Assembly (NCBI GenBank): GCA_900316315.1
Contig: ONCK01000013.1
Span: forward strand, 1-64,000
DNA from: an uncultured Prevotellaceae bacterium
GTDB lineage: Bacteria > Bacteroidota > Bacteroidia > Bacteroidales > Bacteroidaceae
Direction: 5' to 3'
DNA: 64,000 bases
Shown here piece after piece: positions 8,043-15,006 of the stretch; positions within the stretch are counted from its first letter, which is position 1; each line of letters begins with the position of its first letter. The notes beneath the pieces were generated by a model. It saw nothing but the letters and a program-made list of their open reading frames with translations, ran no database searches and was not told the origin of the DNA. A program made the translations under genes and the position numbers.

Positions 8043-8406
8043 CAGCCTGCTGATGCTGCCAGCGGGTGCGAGCTACACGGCACGTAGCGGCAGGGCGCAT
8101 GCGAGCGTCTCTGTGCGGCGGACGGGAGATGCGTCCCCTTCACAGCAGCTGCATAGTGGCATGACGGTGTATGTGGATGCGGGCTGCGACAGCCTGGCTC
8201 GGCTGTGCGCCTACTATGAGCAGGAGAACGACCGCCTCTCGGTGGCAAACACCCATCTGACGAACACCATGAGCAAGAAGGAGCAGGAGAAAAAGAGCTT
8301 GCCCTGTGCGTGGTGGGAACTATTAGCGACATTGATAGCCGGGCTGTTGCTCGGCGGAGTAACAATCTTTTTAACAACAAGAAAGAAATGGAAAAAAGTG
8401 TTTTAG
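7837..8406 (+). CDS. Candidate unimolecular spanin (lipoprotein with C-terminal TM)
   Basis: Starting at the ATG at 7837, this 189-residue frame has a lipoprotein signal peptide ending in LSVASC (lipid Cys ~21), a periplasmic region, a short coiled-coil-like stretch (about 128-155), and a C-terminal membrane segment LLATLIAGLLLGGVTIFL followed by TTRKKWKKVF. An outer-membrane lipid anchor plus an inner-membrane anchor on one chain is the defining topology of u-spanins, which fuse the two membranes in the last step of lysis. Its first 206 nt overlap the holin-like gene in a different frame, and its last 19 nt overlap the tail tube gene. Assignment is by topology and context. Confidence 0.65.
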   Translation: MPLRLSSYVLMLALALSVASCRSAKTVTMERATAAASASDSSARSWQVLRVVTQECVRADSTRLRIPLDSLLMLPAGASYTARSGRAHASVSVRRTGDASPSQQLHSGMTVYVDAGCDSLARLCAYYEQENDRLSVANTHLTNTMSKKEQEKKSLPCAWWELLATLIAGLLLGGVTIFLTTRKKWKKVF

Positions 8407-8855
8407 ACGGAACAGATCTCATTCTGAGCGTCAATGGCAAGGCCCTTGGCTTCTCGACGGGATGCAAGGTGAGCACGACAACGGAGACCGGCGAGCGCGT
8501 AACGAAAGAAGCATCGAGCGGTAAATGGAAGGAGAAATACGTGAAGAGTTTCTCGGAGAGTATCTCCGCGGAAGGCTGTGTGCTGACTGACGGTGACAGC
8601 GATACCCCTACTTACGATCAGCTAAAGGATATGCAACTGGCTGGAGAACCCATCGACGCAAGTTACGGTTTGCGTGACGGCGACAGTCGCACCGGCAAGA
8701 CCAACGGGGGGTATAAGGGCAAGTATATCATCACGAGCCTTGAGCTTGACGGCCAGGCAGGCGATGATGCCAAGTACAGCGTACAGTTGGAAAATTGTGG
8801 TAAGGTGGAAAAGTTGACCGGAATCTTGAGTGAAACGGCAAAAGTGGGAGGATAA
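8388..8855 (+). CDS. Phage major tail tube protein
   Basis: This 155-residue protein starts at the ATG at 8388 (MEKSVLDGTDLILSVNGKAL) inside the spanin gene end; a GTG at 8310 would add an unlikely extension. It has features of TP901-1-like tail tube proteins: an N-terminal GKALGFSTGCKVSTTTET, a central SGKWKEKYVKSFSESISAEG, and a C-terminal beta-rich part YIITSLELDGQAGDDAKYSV. It would form the inner tube of a siphovirus-type tail. It lies immediately upstream of the tail chaperone genes, the conserved order in tailed phages. Confidence 0.75.
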   Translation: MEKSVLDGTDLILSVNGKALGFSTGCKVSTTTETGERVTKEASSGKWKEKYVKSFSESISAEGCVLTDGDSDTPTYDQLKDMQLAGEPIDASYGLRDGDSRTGKTNGGYKGKYIITSLELDGQAGDDAKYSVQLENCGKVEKLTGILSETAKVGG

Positions 8856-8858
8856 GCT

Positions 8859-9149
8859 ATGCTTCGTATTAAGGTAAAAGGCAAGGAATATCCTTGCGAG
8901 ATGGTGATGGGTGCCTTCCTGCTCTTCAAGCGCGAGACGGGCAAGGACGTGAGCCAAATGAAGCAAGACGATCTTGAGGACTTGCTGATGCTGATGTGGT
9001 GCTGTGTGAAATGCGCCACTCAAGCAGAAGGCGGTGAATTCCCGCTTGATTTCGAGACCTTCTGCAACAGCATCACTCCATCGGTACTGAACAGCTGGAA
9101 CGAGAAAGTGAGTGCCCTGGACGAAAAAAAAAGTCTGAAAACGAAGTAG
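8859..9149 (+). CDS. Tail assembly chaperone, upstream part (gpG-like)
   Basis: This 96-residue protein (MLRIKVKGKEYPCEMVMGAF) has the form of phage tail assembly chaperones, which coat the tape measure before tube assembly. It lies between the tail tube and tape measure genes. A run of nine A residues (9124-9132) near its 3' end places a slippery A_AAA_AAA at 9125-9131. A -1 slip there avoids the TAG at 9147 and continues into the next frame to give a longer G-T fusion, as in lambda. Confidence 0.78.
   Translation: MLRIKVKGKEYPCEMVMGAFLLFKRETGKDVSQMKQDDLEDLLMLMWCCVKCATQAEGGEFPLDFETFCNSITPSVLNSWNEKVSALDEKKSLKTK
9125..9131 (+). other. Programmed -1 frameshift slippery site
   Basis: The heptamer A_AAA_AAA lies in a nine-A run in the reading frame of the first chaperone gene. 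Slipping back one base joins it exactly to the open frame of the second chaperone domain. No convincing downstream pseudoknot was seen by eye. Confidence 0.72.
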
Positions 9150-9481
9150 GTGACGGTGATATTGACCGTTTGCTCGGAATAGCGTTGGGGTGTATGGGCA
9201 TGGGTATGGATGACTTCTGTCGATGCACCCCCTCTGAGTTTCGGTCGGCATGGGACGCATGGGACGAGATGCGTCAGGCGCATGATCGGGGAGCGTGGGA
9301 ACGGATGCGCATGGAATGCCTTTGCACATTGCAACCTTGGTCGAAAAAGCGTCTTTCAGCGCGTGACATCATGGAATTTCCATGGGAGGAAAAGAAGATT
9401 TCGCATAAAGACGCGAAGATGGGAAAAGAAGAAGTCATGCGGAGATACCGCAAGGCGAAAGCCGCTGCGGGGCTGAAATGA
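9131..9481 (+). CDS. Tail assembly chaperone, frameshift extension (gpT-like)
   Basis: This is the -1 frame reached by slippage at A_AAA_AAA (9125-9131). It reads KSENEVGDGDIDRLLGIALG and then MGMGMDDFCRCTPSEFRSAW up to about 116 residues. The DF..CTPSEF...W.AW.E pattern is typical of the C-terminal tail chaperone domain that binds the tape measure. There is no ATG near its beginning; the first standard alternative is a TTG at 9170, so frameshifting is the more natural expression route. The fusion would be about 207 residues. Confidence 0.72.
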   Translation, partial: KSENEVGDGDIDRLLGIALGCMGMGMDDFCRCTPSEFRSAWDAWDEMRQAHDRGAWERMRMECLCTLQPWSKKRLSARDIMEFPWEEKKISHKDAKMGKEEVMRRYRKAKAAAGLK

Positions 9482-9491
9482 GCATAAAAGG

Positions 9492-9635
9492 CTATTTCCT
9501 CGTCAGCTTATGAAGTCCGACGATGGCACCGACAAAGAAAACCAAAACAGCAATCAGAAATAATACCGTTAAGGTTGTGGCAATAGGATGCTCACTGAAA
9601 TACTGTAAAATAGGGCTTAAATCTAACTCATCCAT
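9492..9635 (-). CDS. Small antisense membrane protein (probable phage moron)
   Basis: This 47-residue protein lies on the minus strand between two plus-strand tail genes. It has a short acidic start (MDELDLSPILQYF), one transmembrane helix (about residues 19-40, ATTLTVLFLIAVLVFFVGAI) and a basic tail. A -7 box TATATTTG lies just upstream on its own strand (plus-strand 9659-9666). A single gene with its own promoter inserted against a late operon is the pattern of a moron expressed in the lysogen. Superinfection exclusion is a reasonable guess but nothing in the sequence proves it. Confidence 0.6.
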   Translation of the reverse strand: MDELDLSPILQYFSEHPIATTLTVLFLIAVLVFFVGAIVGLHKLTRK

Positions 9636-9658
9636 CTTCGGATCTGATTGATACGCTG

Positions 9659-9666
9659 CAAATATA
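9659..9666 (-). promoter_or_regulatory. -7 box of the antisense small gene
   Basis: The plus strand reads CAAATATA, giving TATATTTG on the minus strand, a match to the Bacteroidetes -7 consensus TAnnTTTG. It lies 24 bp before the ATG of the 47-residue membrane gene. Confidence 0.5.
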
Positions 9667-9684
9667 AAAAATAAAAACGAAACG

Positions 9685-10068
9685 ATGGCGAACGAGGTCA
9701 GCTTTTTAATAAAAATCCACAGTGATGGCGGAGCAAAACGTGTTACGGCCGATGCCGAAGAGATGGGTCGTGTCATCCGTGAGGTGCAGGACGAGGCGGA
9801 AAAGGCGAAGCGCGATGTACTCACATGGGCGCAGGCTGCACAGGCTGTCGATATGCTGCAAAGTTCCATCAGCGAGTTGCAGGCGGCACTGACGGAAATG
9901 ACCGCCGACTACCAGACATCCGTCGTGGCGCAGACACAGCTGGCCACCATCATGCGGCAGCGCATGGGAAGCACGGAGGAGGATATACAAACCATCAGGG
10001 ACTTGTGCTCCGCCCAGCAGGAACTCGGCGTGGTGGAGGACGACATCGCAGCGAGCGGCGCCCAGCAG
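9685..10068 (+). pseudogene. Tape measure protein, 5' fragment only
   Basis: From the ATG at 9685 the frame encodes about 128 residues of a tape measure N-terminus: MANEVSFLIKIHSDGGAKRV, then long helices with QAAQAVDMLQSSISELQAAL, ending around DIAASGAQQ. A normal tape measure has several hundred to over a thousand residues. After ~10068 the frame stays open to 10368 but turns into Arg/Pro/Ser-rich sequence that overlaps the antisense phosphatase gene, so I regard that part as unrelated. No other tail, baseplate or transposition gene follows. The break is either a real deletion or rearrangement, or an assembly join. Confidence 0.7.
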
Positions 10069-10180
10069 AGACTTTTTTATTATGTACTGCTGACGTGCTC
10101 ATTCGCATGGACAGCCAGAGGGCAACCAAAGTCTGTGCGGATCACGCCCTGCCGGGCAGCAAGCCGAAAGACAAAACTGC

Positions 10181-10255
10181 GCGAAGCCTTAGGATTCCGC
10201 CCAGACTGGGCAACCACTCCCGGCAGGCAATTTACGCGAAGCCTTAGGCTTCCGC
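10181..10255. repeat. Two 20-bp direct repeats at the prophage edge
   Basis: GCGAAGCCTTAGGATTCCGC (10181-10200) is repeated with one change at 10236-10255. The second copy contains the palindrome GAAGCC-TTA-GGCTTC. They lie in the ~220-bp stretch between the broken tape measure and the phosphatase gene. Confidence 0.6.
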
Positions 10256-10286
10256 AACCTTTTGGCTGCCTTGGATTGCTCAAAGG

Positions 10287-11111
10287 CTACTCGACGCCGC
10301 GGGGCAGGTCTTCGGACAATATCTCGAGTAGGGCGGGATGCAAAGGGCCATTGGTCGCGACAATATGATGGGTGTCAAGGATGTCCTCCCGGCCTAGAAA
10401 ATCGGTGATACGCCCTCCGGCACGACGCAGGATGATCGCGCCGGCACTGAAGTCCCATCTGCCCAGATAGGCCTCGCAGTACATATCATAGCGGCCGGCT
10501 GCGATATAGCAGATCTCGGCTGCCGCAGACCCCAGCATGCGAATGGCGGCTACACGACCATAGAGCCAGTTGAGCAGATGAGTCCCTGTCTGGCGATAGT
10601 CGGTGGCATTGTAAGGCAGTTCGAGGATGGCATAGGCACTGTCGAGACCCAGTGTCGCGCTGACGTGGATAGGGCGACCGTTGAGAAGACTCGGCCCTCC
10701 TTGCCATGCGCTGAAGCACTCGTCTCTGCCGACCTCATAGACGACGCCCACAAGCAGCTCTGTCTCTGACCGCAGGGCGATGCTCACGCAGTAGGGATAA
10801 TTGTCGCGCAAGAAATTGGTCGTCCCATCCAAGGGATCCACCACCCATCGGTAGGCCGCGCCAGACGCGCCGGCAGGGCTGTCCTCGTCGACAGCTGTGC
10901 CCTCCTCTGTAATAAATCCGGCCTCTGGAAGCAAGGAGTGGAGTTTGCCGATGACAAACTGCTCGGTCTCCCGGTCTACGTAGGAGACAAAATCGTGGGT
11001 GTGCTTGGTCTCAATACGAGAGGCGTCAAAGTTCTCTCGTTCCTGTCTGAGGCGCGCGCCCGCCTCTCGGGCTATCCGTACAGTCGCCTCGGTAATCTGT
11101 CTTAGGTCCAT
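10287..11111 (-). CDS. Inositol monophosphatase family protein
   Basis: This is a 274-residue Mg2+-dependent phosphatase of the IMPase/CysQ/FBPase superfamily. It has the metal-binding motif WVVDPLDGTTNFL, the upstream acidic site FITEEGT, and the C-terminal motif WDFSAGAIILRRAGG. Likely substrates are inositol phosphates or a related sugar phosphate; the sequence alone does not separate SuhB-like from CysQ-like activity. I chose the ATG at 11111 (MDLRQITEATVRIAREAGA) because a TAAATTTG promoter box lies 24 bp upstream, within the longer frame beginning at 11147. The gene is the first host gene right of the prophage fragment. Confidence 0.88.
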   Translation of the reverse strand: MDLRQITEATVRIAREAGARLRQERENFDASRIETKHTHDFVSYVDRETEQFVIGKLHSLLPEAGFITEEGTAVDEDSPAGASGAAYRWVVDPLDGTTNFLRDNYPYCVSIALRSETELLVGVVYEVGRDECFSAWQGGPSLLNGRPIHVSATLGLDSAYAILELPYNATDYRQTGTHLLNWLYGRVAAIRMLGSAAAEICYIAAGRYDMYCEAYLGRWDFSAGAIILRRAGGRITDFLGREDILDTHHIVATNGPLHPALLEILSEDLPRGVE

Positions 11112-11134
11112 CTCTGTGTCTATTAGTTTGCTTG

Positions 11135-11142
11135 CAAATTTA
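11135..11142 (-). promoter_or_regulatory. -7 box of the IMPase-family gene
   Basis: CAAATTTA on the plus strand gives TAAATTTG on the minus strand, 23 bp before the chosen ATG. It excludes the longer start at 11147. Confidence 0.5.
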
Positions 11143-11278
11143 GGCAAAACGCATCATGTGCAGACAAGCTCACGGGACAAAAAATAAGTTTGCCGTCAGA
11201 GAAATATAGCCCTTGCCTAAGACTTGAATTGGCAGCCAAAGGCTGCCCCTCAGACTTGCACAGTTTCCGATTTTGCAG

Positions 11279-11286
11279 TACCTTTG
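11279..11286 (+). promoter_or_regulatory. -7 box of queH
   Basis: TACCTTTG matches TAnnTTTG and lies 25 bp before the queH ATG. A hairpin GGCAGCC-AAA-GGCTGCC (11231-11247) is located just upstream of the promoter. Confidence 0.5.
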
Positions 11287-11311
11287 CCCTTGTCAAGTCA
11301 AAGCCTAAGCC

Positions 11312-11998
11312 ATGTCCATAGCCCCTGCCCTCCAGTATCGATACGTCAAGCTCGTGCTACCTGACGGCCAACCGGTCGCCGGCCGCGAGATACTGCTTCA
11401 CAGTTGCTGCGCGCCCTGTTCGGGTGCCGTAGTGGAGTGTCTGCTGAGATGCGGGGCGAGGCCTACGGTCTACTTCAGCAACTCCAATATCTATCCCTAT
11501 GAGGAGTATGCCCACCGCCGGGTCGAGCTAGAACGTTTCCTCCGCGACCAAGGGGTGCCTTGGGTCGAGGATGACTATGACCATGAGGCTTGGCGTCATG
11601 ACATCAGGGGACTAGAACTGGCTCCGGAGCGCGGGGAGCGCTGTACGGTCTGTTTCCGTCACCGGCTGCTCAGGACTGCGCGATGGGGAGTCGCACATGG
11701 ATTTGAATGGCTGACGACTACGCTCGCCTCCTCCCGATGGAAGGATCTCCAACAAGTCAACGAGGCGGGTGAATGGGCCACGGCACAGACGCCGGGTATC
11801 TCCTACTGGCCTCAGGACTGGCGCAAGGGAGGACTACAGCTGCGACGGTCAGCACTTATCAAGTTTTTTCACTTCTATAATCAGCCCTATTGCGGCTGCG
11901 AGATGAGCCTGGCCCAGACGAGGGCCCGTATGGCCCAGCGCGGCACGGCCAATCCCAGTTGTCAGGCCTCGTTTCCAGACGATAACGGCGGCGAATAG
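11312..11998 (+). CDS. queH: Epoxyqueuosine reductase QueH
   Basis: This 228-residue QueH (formerly DUF208) enzyme catalyses the last step of queuosine synthesis, reducing epoxyqueuosine in tRNA to queuosine. The paired cysteines of the family are visible: HSCCAPC near residue 31, ERCTVCFRHRL near 109, and YNQPYCGC near 194. These ligate an iron-sulfur cluster and a second iron. The YFSNSNIYPYEEY segment is also conserved. The 3' end overlaps the convergent CDF gene by 37 bp. No other queuosine genes are in the window. Confidence 0.92.
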   Translation: MSIAPALQYRYVKLVLPDGQPVAGREILLHSCCAPCSGAVVECLLRCGARPTVYFSNSNIYPYEEYAHRRVELERFLRDQGVPWVEDDYDHEAWRHDIRGLELAPERGERCTVCFRHRLLRTARWGVAHGFEWLTTTLASSRWKDLQQVNEAGEWATAQTPGISYWPQDWRKGGLQLRRSALIKFFHFYNQPYCGCEMSLAQTRARMAQRGTANPSCQASFPDDNGGE

Positions 11999-12900
11999 AC
12001 GCCATTGACCTTAACCGGCTCCACATGGATACCGATATGGGTAGACGCGCCGAAGCGCTCGCGCAGGCGCTGCTCGATATGGGTGGCATGGAGATGGGAC
12101 GCATAGAGCGAGATGGCGCCGGGCATACGCAGGTGCATCTCGATGGCAACGTGGCTGCCGATCCGGCGTGTGCGGAGGTTGTGTACCTCGCTCACCTCGG
12201 GCTCTGACTCGGCGATGGCGACAATCTCCTGCTCAGTCTGCTCGGGGAGGCTCTTCTCCAGCAGTTCGCCTACCGACTGACGGATGAGCTCGTACGATGT
12301 CCGGATGATGAAGAAGCTGACGCATACGGCGGCCAACGGATCAAGTACCGTCCAGCCCTCTCCCAGCAGGATGGCGCCTCCCACACCGAGGGCCGTACCG
12401 ATAGAGGAGAGGGCGTCTGACCGATGGTGCCAGGCATTGGCCACGACAGCCTGCGACCCGACCTCATAGCCGACCTTGGCCGTAAAGCGATAGGCCCACT
12501 CCTTCATCCCCACACTGACTATGGCAGCCACGAGGGCAATCCATCCAGGAGATGCGAGGTGATAACCCTGCCATACATCATAGATCTTCTCCAGTCCATT
12601 GAGGCAAATCATGGCGCCAACACCCAGCAGCGAGATGCCGATGAGGGCTGTGGCCAGCGTCTCGTACTTGCCGTGGCCGTAGTCATGGTCCTTGTCCTGC
12701 GGACGACTGCTGATGCGCACAAAGATCAGGACGACAAAATCGGTGAGCAGGTCGGAGAGAGAATGGACGGCATCGGCAATCATGGCGGCCGAAGCCCCCA
12801 TGATACCGGCGACCATCTTGAAGGCGACCAGCAGGAGATTGATCCCACTACCCGCCAGCGTGACACGATATATCCGTTGCTCTCTGTCTGCTGTCTGCAT
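11962..12900 (-). CDS. Cation diffusion facilitator family transporter
   Basis: This 312-residue inner-membrane divalent metal/H+ antiporter is probably for Zn2+ or a related ion. Metal-site motifs are AVHSLSDLLTD in the second membrane helix and HHRSDALSS in the fifth, both typical of the CDF family. DKDHDYGHGKYE in the first cytosolic loop is also characteristic. The C-terminal cytosolic domain (about 210-300) has HVAIEMHLRMPG and ASTHIGIHVEP. It overlaps the queH 3' end on the opposite strand. A near-consensus TAATTTCG box lies upstream (12922-12929 on the plus strand). Confidence 0.9.
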   Translation of the reverse strand: MQTADREQRIYRVTLAGSGINLLLVAFKMVAGIMGASAAMIADAVHSLSDLLTDFVVLIFVRISSRPQDKDHDYGHGKYETLATALIGISLLGVGAMICLNGLEKIYDVWQGYHLASPGWIALVAAIVSVGMKEWAYRFTAKVGYEVGSQAVVANAWHHRSDALSSIGTALGVGGAILLGEGWTVLDPLAAVCVSFFIIRTSYELIRQSVGELLEKSLPEQTEQEIVAIAESEPEVSEVHNLRTRRIGSHVAIEMHLRMPGAISLYASHLHATHIEQRLRERFGASTHIGIHVEPVKVNGVYSPPLSSGNEA

Positions 12901-13023
12901 AGTTGTCAGGAGAATATGGGGCGAAATTACGGATAAAACCTTATTACCTACAACTCTTTGTGCAATTATTTTCCTATTCTCTATATTTTCCTATTCTCTA
13001 GGGCAAGTATGGCAATAAAAGCG

Positions 13024-13031
13024 TAATTTTG
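13024..13031 (+). promoter_or_regulatory. -7 box of the MATE transporter gene
   Basis: TAATTTTG matches TAnnTTTG. Transcription from about 13038 would give a leader of roughly 98 nt containing the large hairpin described next. Confidence 0.5.
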
Positions 13032-13064
13032 CATCCGCTCATCGGAGGGTAACGTAAAGGATAC

Positions 13065-13120
13065 GGCACTGGATAAGATGATGGACCTGGCACGTCAGGC
13101 TATCTCTCTTATCCAGTGCC
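13065..13120 (+). promoter_or_regulatory. Structured 5' leader upstream of the MATE gene
   Basis: GGCACTGGATAAGA (13065-13078) pairs perfectly with TCTTATCCAGTGCC (13107-13120), 14 bp. Inside is a second hairpin CCTG-GCACGT-CAGG (13086-13099). The stem is followed by TCTTATTTAT and then the start codon at 13136. This could be an attenuator, a riboswitch expression platform, or a protein-binding leader. I compared it mentally with common riboswitch classes and found no match. Confidence 0.55.
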
Positions 13121-13135
13121 TCTTATTTATAGTAT

Positions 13136-14491
13136 ATGCAACAAAGAGACGCTATCGATTTTGGCAAGGCCAATGTAGCCAAACTATTTGTACAACTATT
13201 TGTACCCACAGTGCTCGGGCTGCTCTTCAGCGCCTTACTCAATCTGGCCGACGGCATCTTTGTCGGCCGCGGTGTGAGCAGTGACGCGCTGGCAGCCGTC
13301 AATATCGCGGCACCCGTCTTCATGATCTGCACGGGACTGTCGCTGATGTTTGGCAGCGGGGTATCTGTAGTCGCGGCCATCCACTTGTCTCATGGCAATG
13401 TCAAAGCTGCAGACATCAATGTCACGCAAGCCATCACCCTGTCCATGACCTTAATGCTCATCGCCTCGATAGTGGTCATGCTCTTTCCGGCCCTGACCGC
13501 ACAGCTCTTTGGCGGTTCCCCACGACTCGTTCCTCTATCTGTCGAGTACCTCACCTATGTCACGCCGGGCATGGTCTTCTCCGTACTACTCATCGTCGGG
13601 CTCTTCGTACTCCGTCTGGACGGAGCGCCCAACTACGCCATGGCAGCTGAGATACTAGCCTCGCTGCTCAATATCGGGCTGGACTATCTGATGGTCTTCC
13701 CCTTGCAGATGGGTATCAAGGGGGCAGCTATCGCCACTACAATATCGCAGGTCGTCGGTGCCACGCTCGTGGCGATATACTTGTGGCGCTTCTCCGACAA
13801 GCTGCATCTCTACCGTCCCAAGTTCACCCGCACCAGTCTGCGTCTCACTGCGCGCAATGCGGGATACATGATCAAGCTCGGTTTTCCCAATCTGCTCGGC
13901 GAGATGGCCATCTGCTGCACCATGATTGTGGGCAACTACTCCTTTATCTCCCGCCTCCACGAAGACGGTGTGGCAGCCTTCAGCGTAGCCTGTTATCTGT
14001 TGCCACTAATCTTCATGTTTGGCAGCGCCATTGCCCAATCGTCGCTTCCCATCGTGAGCTACAACTACGGCCTCGGCCATCACCATCGGGTAGTCCTTAC
14101 CCTTCGTATCTCAGTCGTGGCCGCCATCGTGTGCGGTCTCGCCACATCGGCTACAGGCATCCTGCTGAGCCAACCCATCATTGACTTGTTTCTTGACGGA
14201 AGCCCTGCGGCCTGCACTATTGCCGAGACTGGCTTCCCCTACTATGCCTTTGGATTTGTCTTCATCGGGCTCAACCTCGTACTCATCGGCTATTGCCAGA
14301 GTGTGAAGCGTTCGTGCGAAGCCACAATATACATGTTATTGCGAGGCTTTGTCTTTGTCATCCCCTGCTTTATCCTCTTGCCCAGGCTCCTGGGCGACAA
14401 GGGACTATGGCTCGCCGTGCCGGTAGCAGAGGGGCTCACCTTGGTGACGATCCTGCTGACCTTTGCCCGACGGCCTCACTCTCTCGTATGA
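13136..14491 (+). CDS. MATE family efflux transporter
   Basis: This 451-residue, roughly 12-helix multidrug/toxin exporter is driven by Na+ or H+. Family features include LFVPTVLGLLFSALLNLADG at the N-terminus, GRGVSSDALAAVNIAAPVF, and the internal duplication that starts again near GFPNLLGEMAICCTMIVGNY. It resembles MepA/DinF-type members. The gene has a structured leader, suggesting control after transcription starts. Its 3' end overlaps the convergent apt gene by 16 bp. The substrate cannot be inferred. Confidence 0.88.
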   Translation: MQQRDAIDFGKANVAKLFVQLFVPTVLGLLFSALLNLADGIFVGRGVSSDALAAVNIAAPVFMICTGLSLMFGSGVSVVAAIHLSHGNVKAADINVTQAITLSMTLMLIASIVVMLFPALTAQLFGGSPRLVPLSVEYLTYVTPGMVFSVLLIVGLFVLRLDGAPNYAMAAEILASLLNIGLDYLMVFPLQMGIKGAAIATTISQVVGATLVAIYLWRFSDKLHLYRPKFTRTSLRLTARNAGYMIKLGFPNLLGEMAICCTMIVGNYSFISRLHEDGVAAFSVACYLLPLIFMFGSAIAQSSLPIVSYNYGLGHHHRVVLTLRISVVAAIVCGLATSATGILLSQPIIDLFLDGSPAACTIAETGFPYYAFGFVFIGLNLVLIGYCQSVKRSCEATIYMLLRGFVFVIPCFILLPRLLGDKGLWLAVPVAEGLTLVTILLTFARRPHSLV

Positions 14492-15006
14492 TACAAGCTG
14501 CGGAAGGGCGCGTCAAGCAGCTCTGCTCCATGTAATCCGTCAAGCTCTATAAAGAAGAGGTCAAAGACCCGATGGGTAATACGTCCGATTAGCTGATTGG
14601 CAGCCCTCATTGTGCCGCCTGTAGCGAGGAGGTCATCCACGACAAGCACCGCATCCCCCCTACTGATGGCGTCCTGCTGTATCTCTATCGCCGCTTTGCC
14701 ATACTCCAACTCATACTCCTGACTGATACAGGGGCCAGGAAGCTTGCCCTTCTTGCGCACGGGCACAAAGGGCACCCCTAGCTCATGGGCGATGGGCAGG
14801 CCCAGAAAGTAGCCTCTCGTCTCCAGAGATGCCACCTTGGTAAACTGCTGATCGCTGACGAGAGCCATCATGTCCTTGATCAACTCGTCAAACGCACGGG
14901 CATCACCCAGCACCGGCATCCAGTCGATAAAGACGATACCAGGTTTGGGAAAATCGGGAAAACGCCGGATAAGCGATTCGTAGCGCGGGAGCTTAGTGTC
15001 TTGCAT
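14476..15006 (-). CDS. apt: Adenine phosphoribosyltransferase
   Basis: This 176-residue cytosolic enzyme salvages adenine to AMP using PRPP. It carries FPDFPKPGIVFIDWMPVLGD at the N-terminus, the SLETRGYFLGLPIA substrate loop, and the PRPP-binding motif VLVVDDLLATGGTM. Length and motif order are normal. A TACCTTTG box (plus-strand 15174-15181) lies about 170 bp upstream on its strand, giving a long leader that could encode a 50-residue peptide (14993-15145, MGAFSGSRGWTLTSKG) of doubtful reality. Confidence 0.93.
   Translation of the reverse strand: MQDTKLPRYESLIRRFPDFPKPGIVFIDWMPVLGDARAFDELIKDMMALVSDQQFTKVASLETRGYFLGLPIAHELGVPFVPVRKKGKLPGPCISQEYELEYGKAAIEIQQDAISRGDAVLVVDDLLATGGTMRAANQLIGRITHRVFDLFFIELDGLHGAELLDAPFRSLYHTRE

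Noticed and set aside
10069-10368. Continuation of the tape measure frame to 10368
   Set aside because: The sequence loses helical tape-measure character, becomes Arg/Pro/Ser-rich and overlaps the antisense IMPase gene; it is only an accidental open frame.
13040-13125. TPP, FMN, guanidine or other named riboswitch in the MATE leader
   Set aside because: The conserved sequence boxes of these classes were not found; only a strong hairpin is supported.
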